From the NCBI GenBank assembly GCA_026873275.1, contig JANTUC010000012.1, positions 888,001-952,000 on the forward strand: a stretch of 64,000 nt of DNA. Direction: 5' to 3'. Shown here in pieces: positions 37,000-48,900 of the stretch (position 1 is its first letter; each line of letters begins with the position of its first letter). Source of the stretch: Pseudopithomyces maydicus. Lineage: Eukaryota > Ascomycota > Dothideomycetes > Pleosporales > Didymosphaeriaceae. The position numbers and the translations under genes are program-made. The notes beneath the pieces were generated by a model. That model ran no database searches and was not told where the DNA came from. It was given only the letters and a program-made list of their open reading frames with translations.

Positions 37000-38190
37000 T
37001 TTCCTTAGGCTAGTATTCTGTGTCTTTTTTACTTTTTATATAGCTAGTATATATATTATTTAAGTATTTAATTTAATATAAAACTTAATACTTTTTACTG
37101 CTGGCTAGTTTCTTCTTTTATTTATTAAATCTATTCTTAGTATTCTTTTTTAGACCTTTATTAGTAAAACTTTAGCTTTTACTTAAATAGTTTCTAGTTA
37201 TATAGCCTTTCTTACTATAATTAAAATAGGTGTTTTTTTACGCTACTTATCTTTCTTAATATCTTTTTTTTATAATTTCTTACCTTCCTTATTAGTATTT
37301 AACACTATAGAATCTTTATAATTATAATTCTTTTTAGTATAGCTATTTATATTATATCTATTTCCTTCTTTATTATCTTGCTTCTAAAGGAATAATTTAT
37401 TATTAATTTAAACCGCTTATTTAATTAGAATTAATAGTGTTATAGGCTTTTCTATTCTAATTATTTTATATTAGATATTTAACTTAAGTCTTTTATAGAA
37501 TCTAGTTATTAAACCTTATTTTTTCTAGTCCTAGACTTTATTAGCCAACTGTTTAAATACTAATATATAGGCTACTACTAACTTAGTCTATTATAGCTTT
37601 AATAGTTTCTATTCTACTATATATTTTGTGTTAATATCGCTAAATATCTATCTAAGTTTTTATATAAAGTAGTTATAGTTATTAAAAATTAATATAGTTT
37701 TAGTATTCTAATTATCTATATTATTATTTTAGTAATCTGTTAGGTAGCTGTTGAACTAGTTTATTACTTTTTTAATAAAATAAGTAGTAATATAAGTAAT
37801 TTTTAACTTATTGCTCTCTAAGTAGTCTTAATTAAAATTAATATATAGGGTTATACTGGCTAGGAATCCCTTTAACTTACTCTTAGTTTTATTAAACTTC
37901 TTAAGCTTAGTTAACTTTAATAATTAATTAGCTATTTAGAGTTCTATTTTTTTAATTTATTTTTTAAAATATTATTAGCTTTCTCTTCCTTTTCTACTAA
38001 TAGCGCCTTAACTTATTTATATAATTATTTATAGGCTTCCTTTTGTGTATTTCTCTCCTTATTTAAGAATATAATATATTCTTTTATCTAGATCTAATCT
38101 ATAGGGTCTAATAAACTAAATATAATAGGCGTTGGGATAGTTAGGGCTATTATTAATTATAACTTAGTATATACTAGTGGTGTATTTTTA
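37000..38190 (-). pseudogene. Element C gag with zinc knuckle
   Basis: On the minus strand at 37228-37196 the knuckle reads YFNYSKKGYIT, the RIP-altered form of a C-x2-C-x4-H knuckle (Cys and His codons now Tyr, Gly now Ser). The region to the right up to the LTR is a Lys/Leu-rich frame with stops, in the position of a capsid domain. Confidence 0.62.
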
Positions 38191-38207
38191 AAATATAATT
38201 ATTAAGA

Positions 38208-38391
38208 TATTATAAGGCACACTTTATAGTCCTGTAAATTAAGGGTATACTTATTTAGGGTATAGTAAGTTAAAAGAAGCGGATAGGTAGGTATAAGTTA
38301 TATAGATTAAATATTAATTAATATAATAAGGTTATTATTACTAAATACTTAATAGTAATCTTTACTGTAGAAGTAAGAGATAGTAGAACTA
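38208..38391 (-). repeat. Truncated element C 5' LTR
   Basis: Matches the first 184 bp of 31491-32021 (shared TAAGTTATATA and TTAATTAATATAATAAGG blocks). It stops at the TA target of T1. Confidence 0.85.
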
Positions 38392-38778
38392 CAGTAGGGT
38401 GACAGATTAAAAAAGTAATACTTTTTTTAATAGTTTTTAAAAGCTTATAACTCTATCAAATAATTAGATAAAATTATGAAAAAATAATAGAAAAATAGAG
38501 AAAGTTTAGGAAATCCTTTTAGAACTAGTGTTAGGCTAGCTTATATAATCTTTTAAGGGGTAGATTTAGCAGTGATTTCAGGGTAGAAAAAAGTATAAAA
38601 TATAATTAACTATAATTTTTTTTAGCGTATAAAATCTAGTTTTTTTTGTTTTATTTTAATACTAGTCCTATGTTGATAAATATATTAAAAAAGCTTTTTA
38701 TATTTATTAACTAATTTTTTCACAATAATTTATTAAAAAAATTCAATTTCAACAAGATAAATTAAGTATTAAATTTAT

Positions 38779-40055
38779 TTAATACTTAGTATAAGACCCT
38801 TTAGCCTCTTTTAAGTCTATATAACGCTGAGGCATAGATAATATACAATTATCTATTATTTCTTGTGGTAAATTTTTCTACTCTTTAGAAATAACTCTTT
38901 TAAAAGCCTCTATATCTTTATCCGTATTAATATTTGGTAAACGCTAATTATAACGTTTATTAACTCTGTGTTTTAAAACAGACCAAATATTTTCTATAGG
39001 ATTTAAATCAGGACTATAGGCTGGGTGAGTAAAAAGCTTAATTTTATTATGGTTAAACCATAATAAAGCTTTATTACTTTTATAAATTTTTGAGTTATCT
39101 TGTTGAAATTGCCAACCTAATTAGATATTAGTATAAAGTTTATAAAAAAAATAATATATAATAATATAAAATTATATATTATTATATATTAAAAAAAAGG
39201 GTAAAATAAAAAGGTAATATTTACCGTGTTTAATATACGGTTTAACTTCTTTTTTAAGAACTTTTTCAATATAGTCCTCTGTTTTAAAAGACCTTTTATT
39301 TAAAGAGTCTTTTAAAAAGACTAAATTCAACCTCCCCCTATCCAAACAGCGCCCCAAACTTGTACAAAAATATCATGCCCTATATTTTAATTAGTAAGCA
39401 ATATTATAAAAATCTAAAATATTTAAAAAATTCTATAATTTAAATAGAATTTTTTAAAAATTTTAGTTTTTTAAAAAATCTATTTTACGTACCTCTATTA
39501 ATATTTGAAACCAAACCGTCCCCTAATTTACAATTTCTTTTTTTCTATAATACTCCTGTCTAGATCCATGTCCTCTTTCTATTACTGACTCATCAGAAAA
39601 AATAATTCTATAAAAATCTATATTTTTTATATTTTTTTAATTGTTTTTTAGCGTGAGAAAAACGCTTTTTTTTTAAATTTATCCAAATAAGCCTTTTTAA
39701 AAGAGGTATTATAAGAATAACCCTCCTCTTTTAAAAACCTTTGTAACGTCCGTTTTAAAATATCCAAATTATTAATCGATATTAACTCATTATTTTGAAC
39801 TTTTGGATTTTTTATAAAATCTCGATTAATAACTCTTTTTTGTCTATTTTGAATTTTTTTAATTGGCTTATTTTGAGTCTTTTTTAAATCTAGGGTTTTT
39901 ATATTTTTATTTTGTTTTTTGTCTTTAATTCGACGAATTGCGTTATAAACTGACGATTTAGGCTTTTTTGTAATATTTGAAATAGTATTAATAGAAATAT
40001 TATTAATATATAATTCTTATACCTTTTCCTCAAATTTTGAGAATTTTGGAGCCAT
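38779..40055 (-). pseudogene. T1 transposase (Tc1 family, DDE), intron-bearing, inactive
   Basis: The ATG at 40055 gives MAPKFSKFEEKV, then a TAA at codon 13. A helix-turn-helix region continues as ELYINNISINTISNITKKP, with SSVYNAI after it. Catalytic region: IIFSDES (first Asp), VQVWGAVWIG, FQQDNSKIY (second Asp) and PAYSPDLNPIENIW (third acidic residue), typical of Tc1-type transposases. It ends GSYTKY then TAA at 38779. Lesions: the codon-13 stop, an extra A in the poly-A run near 39670 and TAG codons shared with T2. One intron (39117-39224) is clear and another (about 39444-39555) is probable. Confidence 0.88.
39117..39224 (-). other. Spliceosomal intron in T1 transposase
   Basis: On the minus strand it starts GTAAATATT, has TACTAAT 12-13 nt before the end and ends AATTAG. 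Removing it joins the codons for YIKH and WQFQQDN through a split Gly codon (G|GT), giving the expected spacing before the second catalytic Asp. The same intron is at 57073-57179 in T2. Confidence 0.75.
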
Positions 40056-40126
40056 TTTGAGGAAATAGGTGTTTAAAATTAAAAAGTAAAAAGATATTAC
40101 TATAAGCTAAAGAACTATTAAAAAAT

Positions 40127-40132
40127 CACGTG
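40127..40132. promoter_or_regulatory. CACGTG palindrome upstream of T1 transposase
   Basis: A CACGTG core lies about 72 bp upstream of the T1 start codon, with a second at 40218-40223. The T2 counterparts are CACGTG at 56170-56175 and TACGTG upstream of it. CACGTG is a bHLH-type binding core in fungi. That it acts as a promoter element here is inference. Confidence 0.35.
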
Positions 40133-40506
40133 ATTTAAGCTTACGTAATTTTTGAATTAAAATTGACTATAATACTAATTAATTATTTAGTTAGTAAACT
40201 AGTCTCGAAAATTCAGTCACGTGACCTATACTAACCATATTAGGTTAGAAAATAAAAAAATAAAAAATTATACGTTTAAAAAAATATTCAGGATTTTAAT
40301 TTTTGCTTTTTTAACCCTAACTTCACCTATTTTTAAAAAAATAGACTAAGCTATTTTAGGCAATTTTAAGTTAAAAATATTAACTTTATAACTTTTTCTA
40401 AAAGTTTAATATTTTGAAAAAAATTAAAAACTAATACTGAATTTATTATAATTTTTTTAAAAAAGCAATTTTTTGGATTACGCTTTTTGTCTGTCACCCT
40501 ACTGTA

Positions 40507-42569
40507 TATTAAATTATAAAATTTTTAAATTAAATTTTATTATAATTATAATTATAGTTTAAAATAATCTTACTATAAGTATTACAGTATAAGTAGAAGT
40601 AATTAAATTAATTTACTATAAGTCTTCTCTAACTACTATATAAGTTTTATATTTAGTAAGGTAATTATCTTTATTATATTTATATATAAATATTTACTTT
40701 AGTAGGAGCGGGCGCTTACTTATTAAATTATTTAAAATTTTCTTTTAAATTTTTATTTTTAATAATATTAAAATCTGCTTATTAATAATATTCTTAAATA
40801 ATTACTTTAGCTTATACCTAAAGAGCTATTTTTAAGTTATTAGTGAAAGGGGAAGTTTAAATATTAATAATTAAGTTTTCAACAATAAGGGCTTAAGCCT
40901 TATTCTTAGAGTATTTTAAATTATTATATTTATTATAATTAGCTTTTTATAAGCTTCCTAAGTTTTAGTAATATTAAAAAAGAAAGAGTTTAGGAAGTTA
41001 AACTAGAATTTATTTAAAAACTTAAATAGTATTTTAGTAATTATTATATATACTCTTTAGTTTACTGCACTACCCCCTAATATATTAAAATTCTTTTAAT
41101 TTTAAATATACTATCTATAACTTAAATAAACAAATAATTTTTATACCTATTATTTATATTATTTTTTAATAGATAATGATACTTCTGCTTTTATAGGTAG
41201 ATTAGAATTTTATTTTATTATTAAAAAGATATTAGTAGAGCTTAAGCGCTTTATATATTAATTAAGTAATTTTAATTTTAATATATTTATTTTATTAATA
41301 TAGCACGCTTCCTATAGGCTATTTAAAAGATTATTTTCTTTAATAATTTTATATTTTAGTATAGGGTCTAAAGTAATAAGGCCTAAGTAATTAAAAAGCT
41401 ATAAAAGAATTTTTTATTATTTATTAGTTTAGCGAATAGCTCCCTTATTTTAAATTTAATTATTAAAGTGTTCTTTCAATAGGCCAGCTAAAGGAATACT
41501 TTTTTATTTAATTATATTTTTAAAATAGTATTTAAATAGGTTTTTTTAATTACTATTACTACTTTACTTTCTAGGTAGTACGCTAGTATATTTAAAAATA
41601 TAATTAAATATTTTTTTAGGGTTAATTATTTTACCTTTATTTAAAATATTTATAAATTTTATAATCTCTTCTCTAGTAAGCGCTTAATTTTTATTTTTAA
41701 TATAAAAGGATCGCTCGTTAAATATTATATTATATATTATTATTAGTTAATTAAGTACTAGGATCTATATTCTATAAATATTAAAAACTTTATAATTTAC
41801 TAAACATTTAATATGATTTCTAAGTATTATTTTAAAGTTACGCCTTTTACAACCTACTATTATATTTTTATTCAAGAGTATATATAATAGCTATATATAT
41901 ATATGTTTTATAAAATGGTAAAAGAATTGGTAGCGCCCGTTTAGGGCGTTATCTATGTCCTAGTATAATTATTACCCTTTTTATACTAGGTATAAATATT
42001 ATTTTAAAACTATCTATTTATTTTTATTTAACTATAGTATCCTCTGCTCCCCCTTATTTTTATTAATTATAATTATTTGCCGGTATATAAACGCCCTATA
42101 TATAAAATAATAATAATTAGTATTTATTTAAGGTAATTATATAGTACTTTCTAACTTTTTAGATTACTTAGCACTAAATAATTACTTTAAATAATAATTT
42201 TAAAAATATAGTACTAGTCTTACTTATTAATTTTATCATAAAGTTTAAGTACTTTTTTAAAATTTCTTTCTGTTTTATTTTCTACTTAGCTATAAGCTCT
42301 CTTAGTTTAATTATCTATTTTATAGTAAAATTATACCCTAGATATATAACAGCAACGTATTATATTGAAAAATATATTTTAATTATTTAACTTATAGTTA
42401 AAGTAATTTTTTTATAAAACCTAATAAGGATTACTAGGTTAAGAGCGCTACTTTAAAAGCCTTTAATTATTAAATTAACTAGTTTAAAGTACTTAAAAAG
42501 TTATAATAACTCTATAATTTTAGCAGCTTATATATAGGTAATATTATTTAATATATTTTTAAATATAAG
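40507..42569. repeat. Repeat F, copy 2 (degraded, type unknown)
   Basis: Two kb without a recognisable gene. The 41920-42250 part matches 16690-17010 (repeat F copy 1). The minus strand near 42200-42400 reads a plausible coding stretch (FYYKIDN, TKRAYS, VENKTERNFKKVLKLYDKI), but I do not recognise the protein. It is bounded by T1 on the left and a B-type LTR on the right. Confidence 0.5.
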
Positions 42570-42920
42570 TGTTACAATCACAACAAGAAACTATAAGATA
42601 GTAGAAAAGAATTACATGCAGGACGCCAGCGACTAAGATAAAAGTAATAGTTAATTATATACTAGATAGTGGGGCTAGCTAAATAATATATTATATAATT
42701 ATAATTCTATTAAGAACGCAAAATTTTAAAAATATTAAACTTTAGTAGGAATAGAGCAGTTGCTTTTACTAAAAAAATAGACTTTATAGGAATAGAATAA
42801 TTACTTTTATCTAAAGGACAGAACCTATAAATGTAAAGGAAGTTACTCTCGCTAAATAGATAGAACTTATAGAAGTAGACTAGTAGGTCTAGGGATAGTA
42901 AAGGATAAATAAATAGTATA
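42570..42920 (-). repeat. Reversed B-type LTR fragment
   Basis: Starts TGTTACAATCACAACAAGAAAC, the inverse of the B LTR right end (TTGTCGTAATCATAACA), and follows the B LTR inwards through the 41-bp repeat zone. It is cut off at the TA that precedes T3. It keeps several unmutated CA and GC dinucleotides, for example around 42615-42640. Confidence 0.82.
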
Positions 42921-42922
42921 TA

Positions 42923-43001
42923 TAGTAGGGTGACAGATTGAAAAAGTAATCCAAAAAATTACTTTTTTAAAAAATTATAATAAATTTAGTATTAGTTTTT
43001 A
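42923..43001 (+). mobile_element. T3: 79-bp end fragment of the Tc1-like element
   Basis: TAGTAGGGTGACAGATTGAA after a TA dinucleotide, matching the transposase-proximal end of T1/T2 up to TAGTATTAGTTTTTA. It then switches to unrelated sequence. No partner end is present. Confidence 0.85.
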
Positions 43002-43318
43002 TTTTATAAATATAAAGGTCCTAGAGGTATTACAGAGGTTAATAGGTCTATTTAGGTTAAATATAAAATAATTATAATAGAGAGTTATCTAAGACTACCT
43101 TTAAAAATTTAAAGTAATATTAAGGCGCGTTAGTAAGATGCGTTAGTATTATTATTATTTAATTATTTTATTTAATTACTAAAAATTTATTATTAATTAA
43201 GAATCTTTTAATTATTTATACTAGCTTTATAATACTACTTTCTTTCTCTTTAAAATAGCTCTAGATGCTTAATTTTTAATTTTTATATTAAATTATTTAG
43301 CAGATTAATGTCACGGGA
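43002..43318. other. Unassigned AT-rich flank of element E
   Basis: No reading frame, LTR end or repeat recognised. It ends at the ATTAA target duplication of element E, so the same older unit should continue at 49252. Confidence 0.4.
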
Positions 43319-43659
43319 CGGGTCGGTATCGGGTTACACCTTAGTGGTACACAATTGGCAGGCGGTAGAAGGATCAGCTATCAGGGTAGGTTAGGGGTAC
43401 TAATAGCAGCAGTAGTATAGGGCAGGCGGATAAGTAAGTAGGATTAAAGATAGTTATTAGGTTATCTTATTAATATAGAATAGCTATCTATAATAGGCAG
43501 TTACTAGACAGGTAAATTAATTTAATAAAACGTAACTTAAAGAGCTACTAGAGGTTTAGTTATATAGAAAGAGTTTCTTTTTAATAATACTTTAGTAGCT
43601 TAGCTACCTAAGCTCTTATTTAATTAAATATAATTAACTCTTTAAGCTGCGCTGTGATA
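43319..43659 (-). repeat. Element E 3' LTR (341 bp)
   Basis: TGTCACGGGACGGGTCGG to GCGCTGTGATA. Its first ~100 bp are hardly RIP-mutated (CACAATTGGCAGGCGG is intact), in contrast to the other LTR, where the same words are changed by transitions. Confidence 0.92.
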
Positions 43660-43675
43660 GTACTCCCCCTTTAAA
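43660..43675 (-). promoter_or_regulatory. Polypurine tract of element E
   Basis: Minus-strand TTTAAAGGGGGAGTAC directly precedes the 3' LTR; it primes plus-strand synthesis in this family. Confidence 0.7.
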
Positions 43676-43689
43676 TTAATACTCTTATA

Positions 43690-46600
43690 AGACGACCTAT
43701 CTAGGGCTAGATTTAATTAAATATTTATAGTAAAAGTTTCTAATTAGCTTAGTAGTGTCTTCTAAGTACTTAGTAGGCTTAGAAGTATAATCTAGATACT
43801 CTACCTATTTAATAGTATAGTATAGGCGCAGCTTACCTCTACCGCGGCGCTTTTAATAGGAGTTAATAACCTCTTTAACCTTAAACTATTTAATACTATC
43901 TACTTTAATAGGTGGTAGTAGAGGTTAATATTATCTAAGTATAGAGTCTTTAGATGCAGGTCTTAGCAGGCTTATATTAAATATAAGGTATATTCTTATA
44001 GTAGTAGGCAGCTATAGTTTATAGGCGTAAATACTAATTATTTTTTTAATAATAAATAGGCCTAAGTTCTTCTAGTCTAGCTTCTTTTAGGGATATAAGA
44101 TCTAAATATTCTTTATATTAAGCTAGACTTTCTCTTTAAAGTAATAGTAATAGGCAGGTTTCCTCTTCTAGTTAATATAATCCTCCTATTAAGCTTAGGT
44201 AGTAGTAATCTTAGTTTTATAGTATTTATAGATCTTCCTTATTTAATTAGTAAACAGGACGGCGTTTTATATAATAAAATAGGTATTAGGTTAGACTAGT
44301 TTAAATCCAAATTAAGGTTTAAATCTATATAGAGTGAAGAACAGGAAGACGCGCATAGTCTTAAAGACTTAGCTATTACTAGTAAACTTAGTAGAGGCGA
44401 GCTAGTTACACTAGTTATCTTAGAGGTAGGATACGTACGCCCTCAGGTACTACTTTAAAATTATATTTATCCTTTTAATTTAGCTGTTAAACTTAAAATA
44501 TTAAGTAGTAGATAATTATACGTAGGTATTTAGCAGCTTATAAAGGTGTTTCTAGAAAATAGATATAAACTAGGTACCTCTATTAAATACTATAGTTTTA
44601 GGCAGACTGTATAGTCTCTAAATATTATTTTAAAATAGATAGGCTAGAGTCTTAGTATTATAAATCCCCTTATAGGGGATTAATTAGCGGAACTTAGTAA
44701 GTTAGCAGATTACTATTAGTATAGTATTAAACTTGCTACTCTTAGGCAGGTAGGTAATAAAATTTATTAATAGATATTTCCACGCTTTTCTAGGTATAAG
44801 GAGCGATTTTAGGACACCTTAATAGCCTTCTCTAAAGGGCGTAATCCTTTAATAGGTCTAGCAGTTTTGGACCCAGCGGTCTATATACTTTATTATACTA
44901 GATTAATAAAAGTTTTATAATAGTAACTTATAGGTCTTTAAGCGTCTAGAGTATCTAGTAGACTAACTATTATATATCTTTTATAGTAGCGTCGCCTTTA
45001 GGTCGTTTAAGTTAGGTATATATAATTAATTCCTATAGAATAGTAGGCCTAAGTCTTATAAGCACTTAACTAGGATTATTAGTAGGTACTTACTAGCGTT
45101 CTTATCTAATATTTCTAGTATCTCGCTAAATAGGGGGTCTAGTTTATATATAGTTCTTAAGGACTCTCTTATCTAATTAGGCAGGGATAGTAGCGAGCTA
45201 TTAGGGGTAGGTATTATTAACTAGTTAACGCCTATAATAGCTAGATAAAGTTTAGTATACTTATATTAGCTATCTAGTTATATAGTAAACTTAGCAGGAA
45301 AGTCTTCTAGACTATTATATTTTAATACTATCTAACTTTAGTATAGGAGGCGTTTATCCCCCTCTTTAAATAAATTCTCTAACTTTCTAGTTAGGCTATT
45401 AAGCTTAACTCTTTACTTTTCTAGTTGGTAGATAATCTTAAAGTTAAATTTAAATAGAAATTTAAATTATCTAGCTTAGCGGCAATTTAATTTCTTTATA
45501 AATATAAAGTATTCTAAGTTGCAGTAATTAATTAGAATTTATACCTTATACTAGCTTATCTCTAGCTTAGTAGACTATTCCTCTAAGTAACGTATAATTA
45601 CGAGGAGCTCCTTATTATATATTTTATAATTATATTTAGTAGGCGTTATCTTCCTTAAAAAAAAGTAATAGAATATAATTTACTCTCCTTATTATACTAT
45701 AACAGAATACTAGCTACTATATAATCTAATATATTTATCTCTAGGATAGTAGGCTTGTCCCAGTTAAAGTACTTTAATATAGGACTAAAGATAAAGGCCC
45801 TTTTTAGCTTTTTAAAGGCCTCTTAGTAGGTAGGAATCTAGATAAATAGGGTGTTTTTTCTTTCTAGGGCAGTGATAGGGGCCAGGATTTAAAAGAAATC
45901 CTTAATCTACCTATAATAGAATCTAGTAAATCTAGTAAATAACTTTATATTAGTGACTGTCTTAGATAGTCTCTAGTCTACTATTATTTTAATCTTAGTA
46001 GAGTCTATCTTTATGCCTTTAGCGCCTACTATAAATTCTAAATAGATTACCTCTATTATAAAGAAGTTACACTTTAATAGTTTTATATATAGCTGGTTCT
46101 AATATAGGACCTCTAGAATTACTTAAATATATTATATATGCTCCTTTCTTATCTTACTGTAGATTAAGATATTGTCTAAGTAGACTTAGTAGAATAAGTT
46201 AATATATAGACACAGAATATTATTTATAAAGCGCTACTAGATTATAGGCGCTCTAGTTAGTTTAAAAAGTATTACTAGTAACTTAAAGAATTTAAACTTA
46301 GTATAGAAGGTAGTAAGGTACTTAAGACCTTTTTTAATTTAAATATTATTAAACACAACTACTACATTAATCTTTAAAAAGTACTTTATACCCTGTAGGC
46401 TGTTTAAGATCTCTTTAATTAAAGGTAGTAAGTATTAATCCTTCTCTAATACCCTATTTAGTCCTTAATAATTTATATAGAGGCGCAGGCTTCCATTAGG
46501 TTTAGATATAAATAATATAAGTAATAAGGTAGGAGACAAGCTAGGTTAAATAAATTCTTTATATAGATTCTTCTTAAACTACTCCTTTAGTACTAGGAAC

Positions 46601-47400
46601 TAGTCTTATAATATTAGGTATAGAGGCCTCTAAAAGGCGACTTAGCCCTTTATTAGCTTAATATTATAATTATATAGTTAATAGGGCGGCAGCTTTTTAG
46701 TCTCCTTTAAACTAAATATATTAAAGTAGTCCTTTAGCTTAGCTGACAGCTTAGTAGTAAGTATAATCTTTTAAGGTTTTACTAGGTCTTTTAGGGCAGT
46801 GTCCACTTATTCTAGTAATATTTAATATACAGTTATGCCTTATCGGGCATATATACTTATAACTCTTAAAGATATAAGCTAAATATCTAGTCTTATTAAC
46901 TTAGGGTCTATAGTAGGGCAGGTAACGTCCTTAAAATAGGTAATATTCTTAGGGCGGTCCTTTAGCGGGACGTTAGGGATAGCTTATATACGCGATAGCT
47001 TTAGTAGCGTATTATAATACTTCTAATAGTATCTACTACTAAATATTATAGTACCTTTTCTAAATTTTAGTTTAGGGTTATACAGTTTCAACTAAGGGAT
47101 ATCTAAGATAATTAGATAGTAAAATAGATTAGTGGCGAATAAGAAAGCTTCCTTTTCTAAATAATTATATATCCTTAAGTTAGTAACTAGGAAGTGGATT
47201 ATAGTAATAAATTCTTCTCCCTCTTTATTAAAGTTAAGTAGGGGTATAGGTATCTTTATCGGCTCTAGTTAATAGCCTCTAAATATAATTTAATTTTTAT
47301 TAATAAAGGCTACTCCTTTAGCTCTAAAGTTAGTTATAGTATAAGTAAGTAATATATAAGCTTCTTATTCTAATAAAGCTTTCTATACTATAAGCTAGGC
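43690..47400 (-). pseudogene. Element E pol: RT, RNase H, integrase, chromo-like C-terminus
   Basis: RT active site VYLDNILIYSK (YLDN at 46182-46171), then IQYIQVILEVLY, LLKCNFFI, IKLFTRFTRFYY and ALERKNTLF. RNase H: YNYKIYNKELLVIIRYLEE at about 45600. Integrase: KYLLIRFIINLPKS and IVFNRGTQFVS (central domain). The last part, at about 43690-43860, reads GRGKLRLYY, VEYLDYTSKPTKYLEDTTKLI, quoted in part; this resembles the C-terminal chromo-like tail of fungal Gypsy pol. Stops are frequent but fewer than in A or D. Confidence 0.82.
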
Positions 47401-48890
47401 ATAGTTTCTCCTTCTCTTCTTTAGGTCTTTATTTAGAAAGGTCTTATATAGTTTTATAATAATATTAGTGGTAATAGGGCGCGTATCTAGTGCTTAATTG
47501 CGACTTAAATTAAGATTACTCCTTTTACTAAGAAATAATAAAAGGATATAGATAATAGAAATAAGCGATCTCTCCTTAACTAAAAATTAAAGCTATAAGT
47601 AGGGCTATAAGAGAGACTAAATATATAGCCTTTATATAGCTAAGCTAGTCTAATAAAGGCAAGTTATAGATAGTTAGCAACTAAGTATCCCTTTATTTTA
47701 TAATAAAAGTACTCTCCTCGCTCTCTATATCTATTAATATTATAACTTTAGTAACTCTAGTTCTAGTATCGGCGAGTAGTGCTAAGGTTTATAGAATTAA
47801 AGTTAGGTATATACTAGTTACGGCTTAGCTAGGGAGTAGGTATAGGGGTAGTTTAGTATTATATATTTTATTACGGGGCATAGGTATTAGATAGGTTATT
47901 ATAATATCTTCTTTTATTCTTTAGCTTCTGCAGGAAGGTAGTAAACTTATATATATTATAATTAGGCGCGTTTACATTAGTAAGCTAATTCTTTAGCTTA
48001 TAGAATAGAATAGCTTCTAGTAAAGTAGTTTAAAAGTCCTTTTAAACCTCTCCTTCTAGGGTAAGGCATTAAAACTTAGTATAAAAGATAGTAAACTTCT
48101 TATTCTACTACTTTAGCTGGAATAGCTTCTTATATATATTATTTATATAATTAGGGTCTCTATAGGCTCGTTCTAGAATATATAGGATATTAGGATAGTT
48201 AGGTAGCTAGCACTTACTATCTAGAATATATAATAAAATCTGCGCGTAGGCAGGGCCTTCTAATTAATTAATTATATAGGACATTCTTTTAGTAGGGGTA
48301 GGAAATTAATTAGCGTTAATTTTTATCTTCTAGTAAATTTTAGATTAGAAGCGGCAGAAATTCTTTTAATCTCCTTTAAAGATCGCTAAGTTAGAAAGTT
48401 GTTTAGATAGGCAGGCAGAAGAGGTAGACTAAAAAGTAGTAAATAGAGCCTTTATAGCTATTATAGCTAGGACAGCTTTAGTAACTAATAGATTAATTAA
48501 TATAGACGTTCTCACGTTTAGGATAGTAGTCTCTAGAACTCTATCCTTCTTAGTATATAGAGAGTAGAAGCTTTTAATCTTTTTATTAATCTCTATCTTT
48601 TAGTAGGTAATAACCCCCGCTTAATAGTTAACCTATTCTTTTAGGGCTTAGTTTTCTTTCTCTAGGATATTAATATAAATATAAAGCAGGGCATCTTCTT
48701 TATATATATTATTTAGGTCCTTCTATAAAGTGCTGGTCTAGTTATACAGCTAGCTAAGGTATTAAAACTATAATTTTAGGGTAACTTATACCTCCTCTAG
48801 TAGGGACTTTAGCAAATTAATATCTATAAGCGGGTAGGGGATATTTAATATCTCTTAGAATTAATAGCAGATAGCTGGTCCTTAGATAGG
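47400..48890 (-). pseudogene. Element E gag region
   Basis: A minus-strand frame between pol and the 5' LTR, Lys/Glu/Leu-rich with scattered stops. No zinc knuckle was read with certainty, and the protease should lie at its left end near 47300. Assigned mainly from position. Confidence 0.5.
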
Positions 48891-48900
48891 AGCTATATAA

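Larger units (their letters stand above)
31491..38391 (-). mobile_element. Element C: Gypsy element inserted in the A 3' LTR, 5' LTR truncated
   Basis: The 3' LTR (31491-32021) begins TGTCACGGGAC in the middle of the A LTR. Internal minus-strand gag-pol spans about 32800-38190. The other LTR begins at 38208 (TATTATAAGGCAC, RIP form of TGTCACGGGGCAC) but stops after about 184 bp at the Tc1-like element T1. The rest of that LTR, the second target duplication and the missing tail of the A LTR are not found to the right of T1, so the right side was rearranged or deleted. Confidence 0.85.
38392..40504 (-). mobile_element. T1: Tc1-like DNA transposon, 2.1 kb
   Basis: Begins CAGTAGGGTGACAGA and ends with its inverse, TCTGTCACCCTACTG. 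It is flanked by the TA dinucleotides at 38390-38391 and 40505-40506. The transposase is on the minus strand. The interior has normal use of CA, TG and CAA codons, unlike the surrounding RIP-mutated DNA. A near copy in the opposite orientation is T2 (55795-57903). The two sides outside the TA do not rejoin into one LTR (see findings). Confidence 0.93.

Noticed and set aside
39172..39357. 61-codon minus frame starting at a TTG
   Set aside because: Part of the T1 transposase read across the unspliced intron; not a separate gene.
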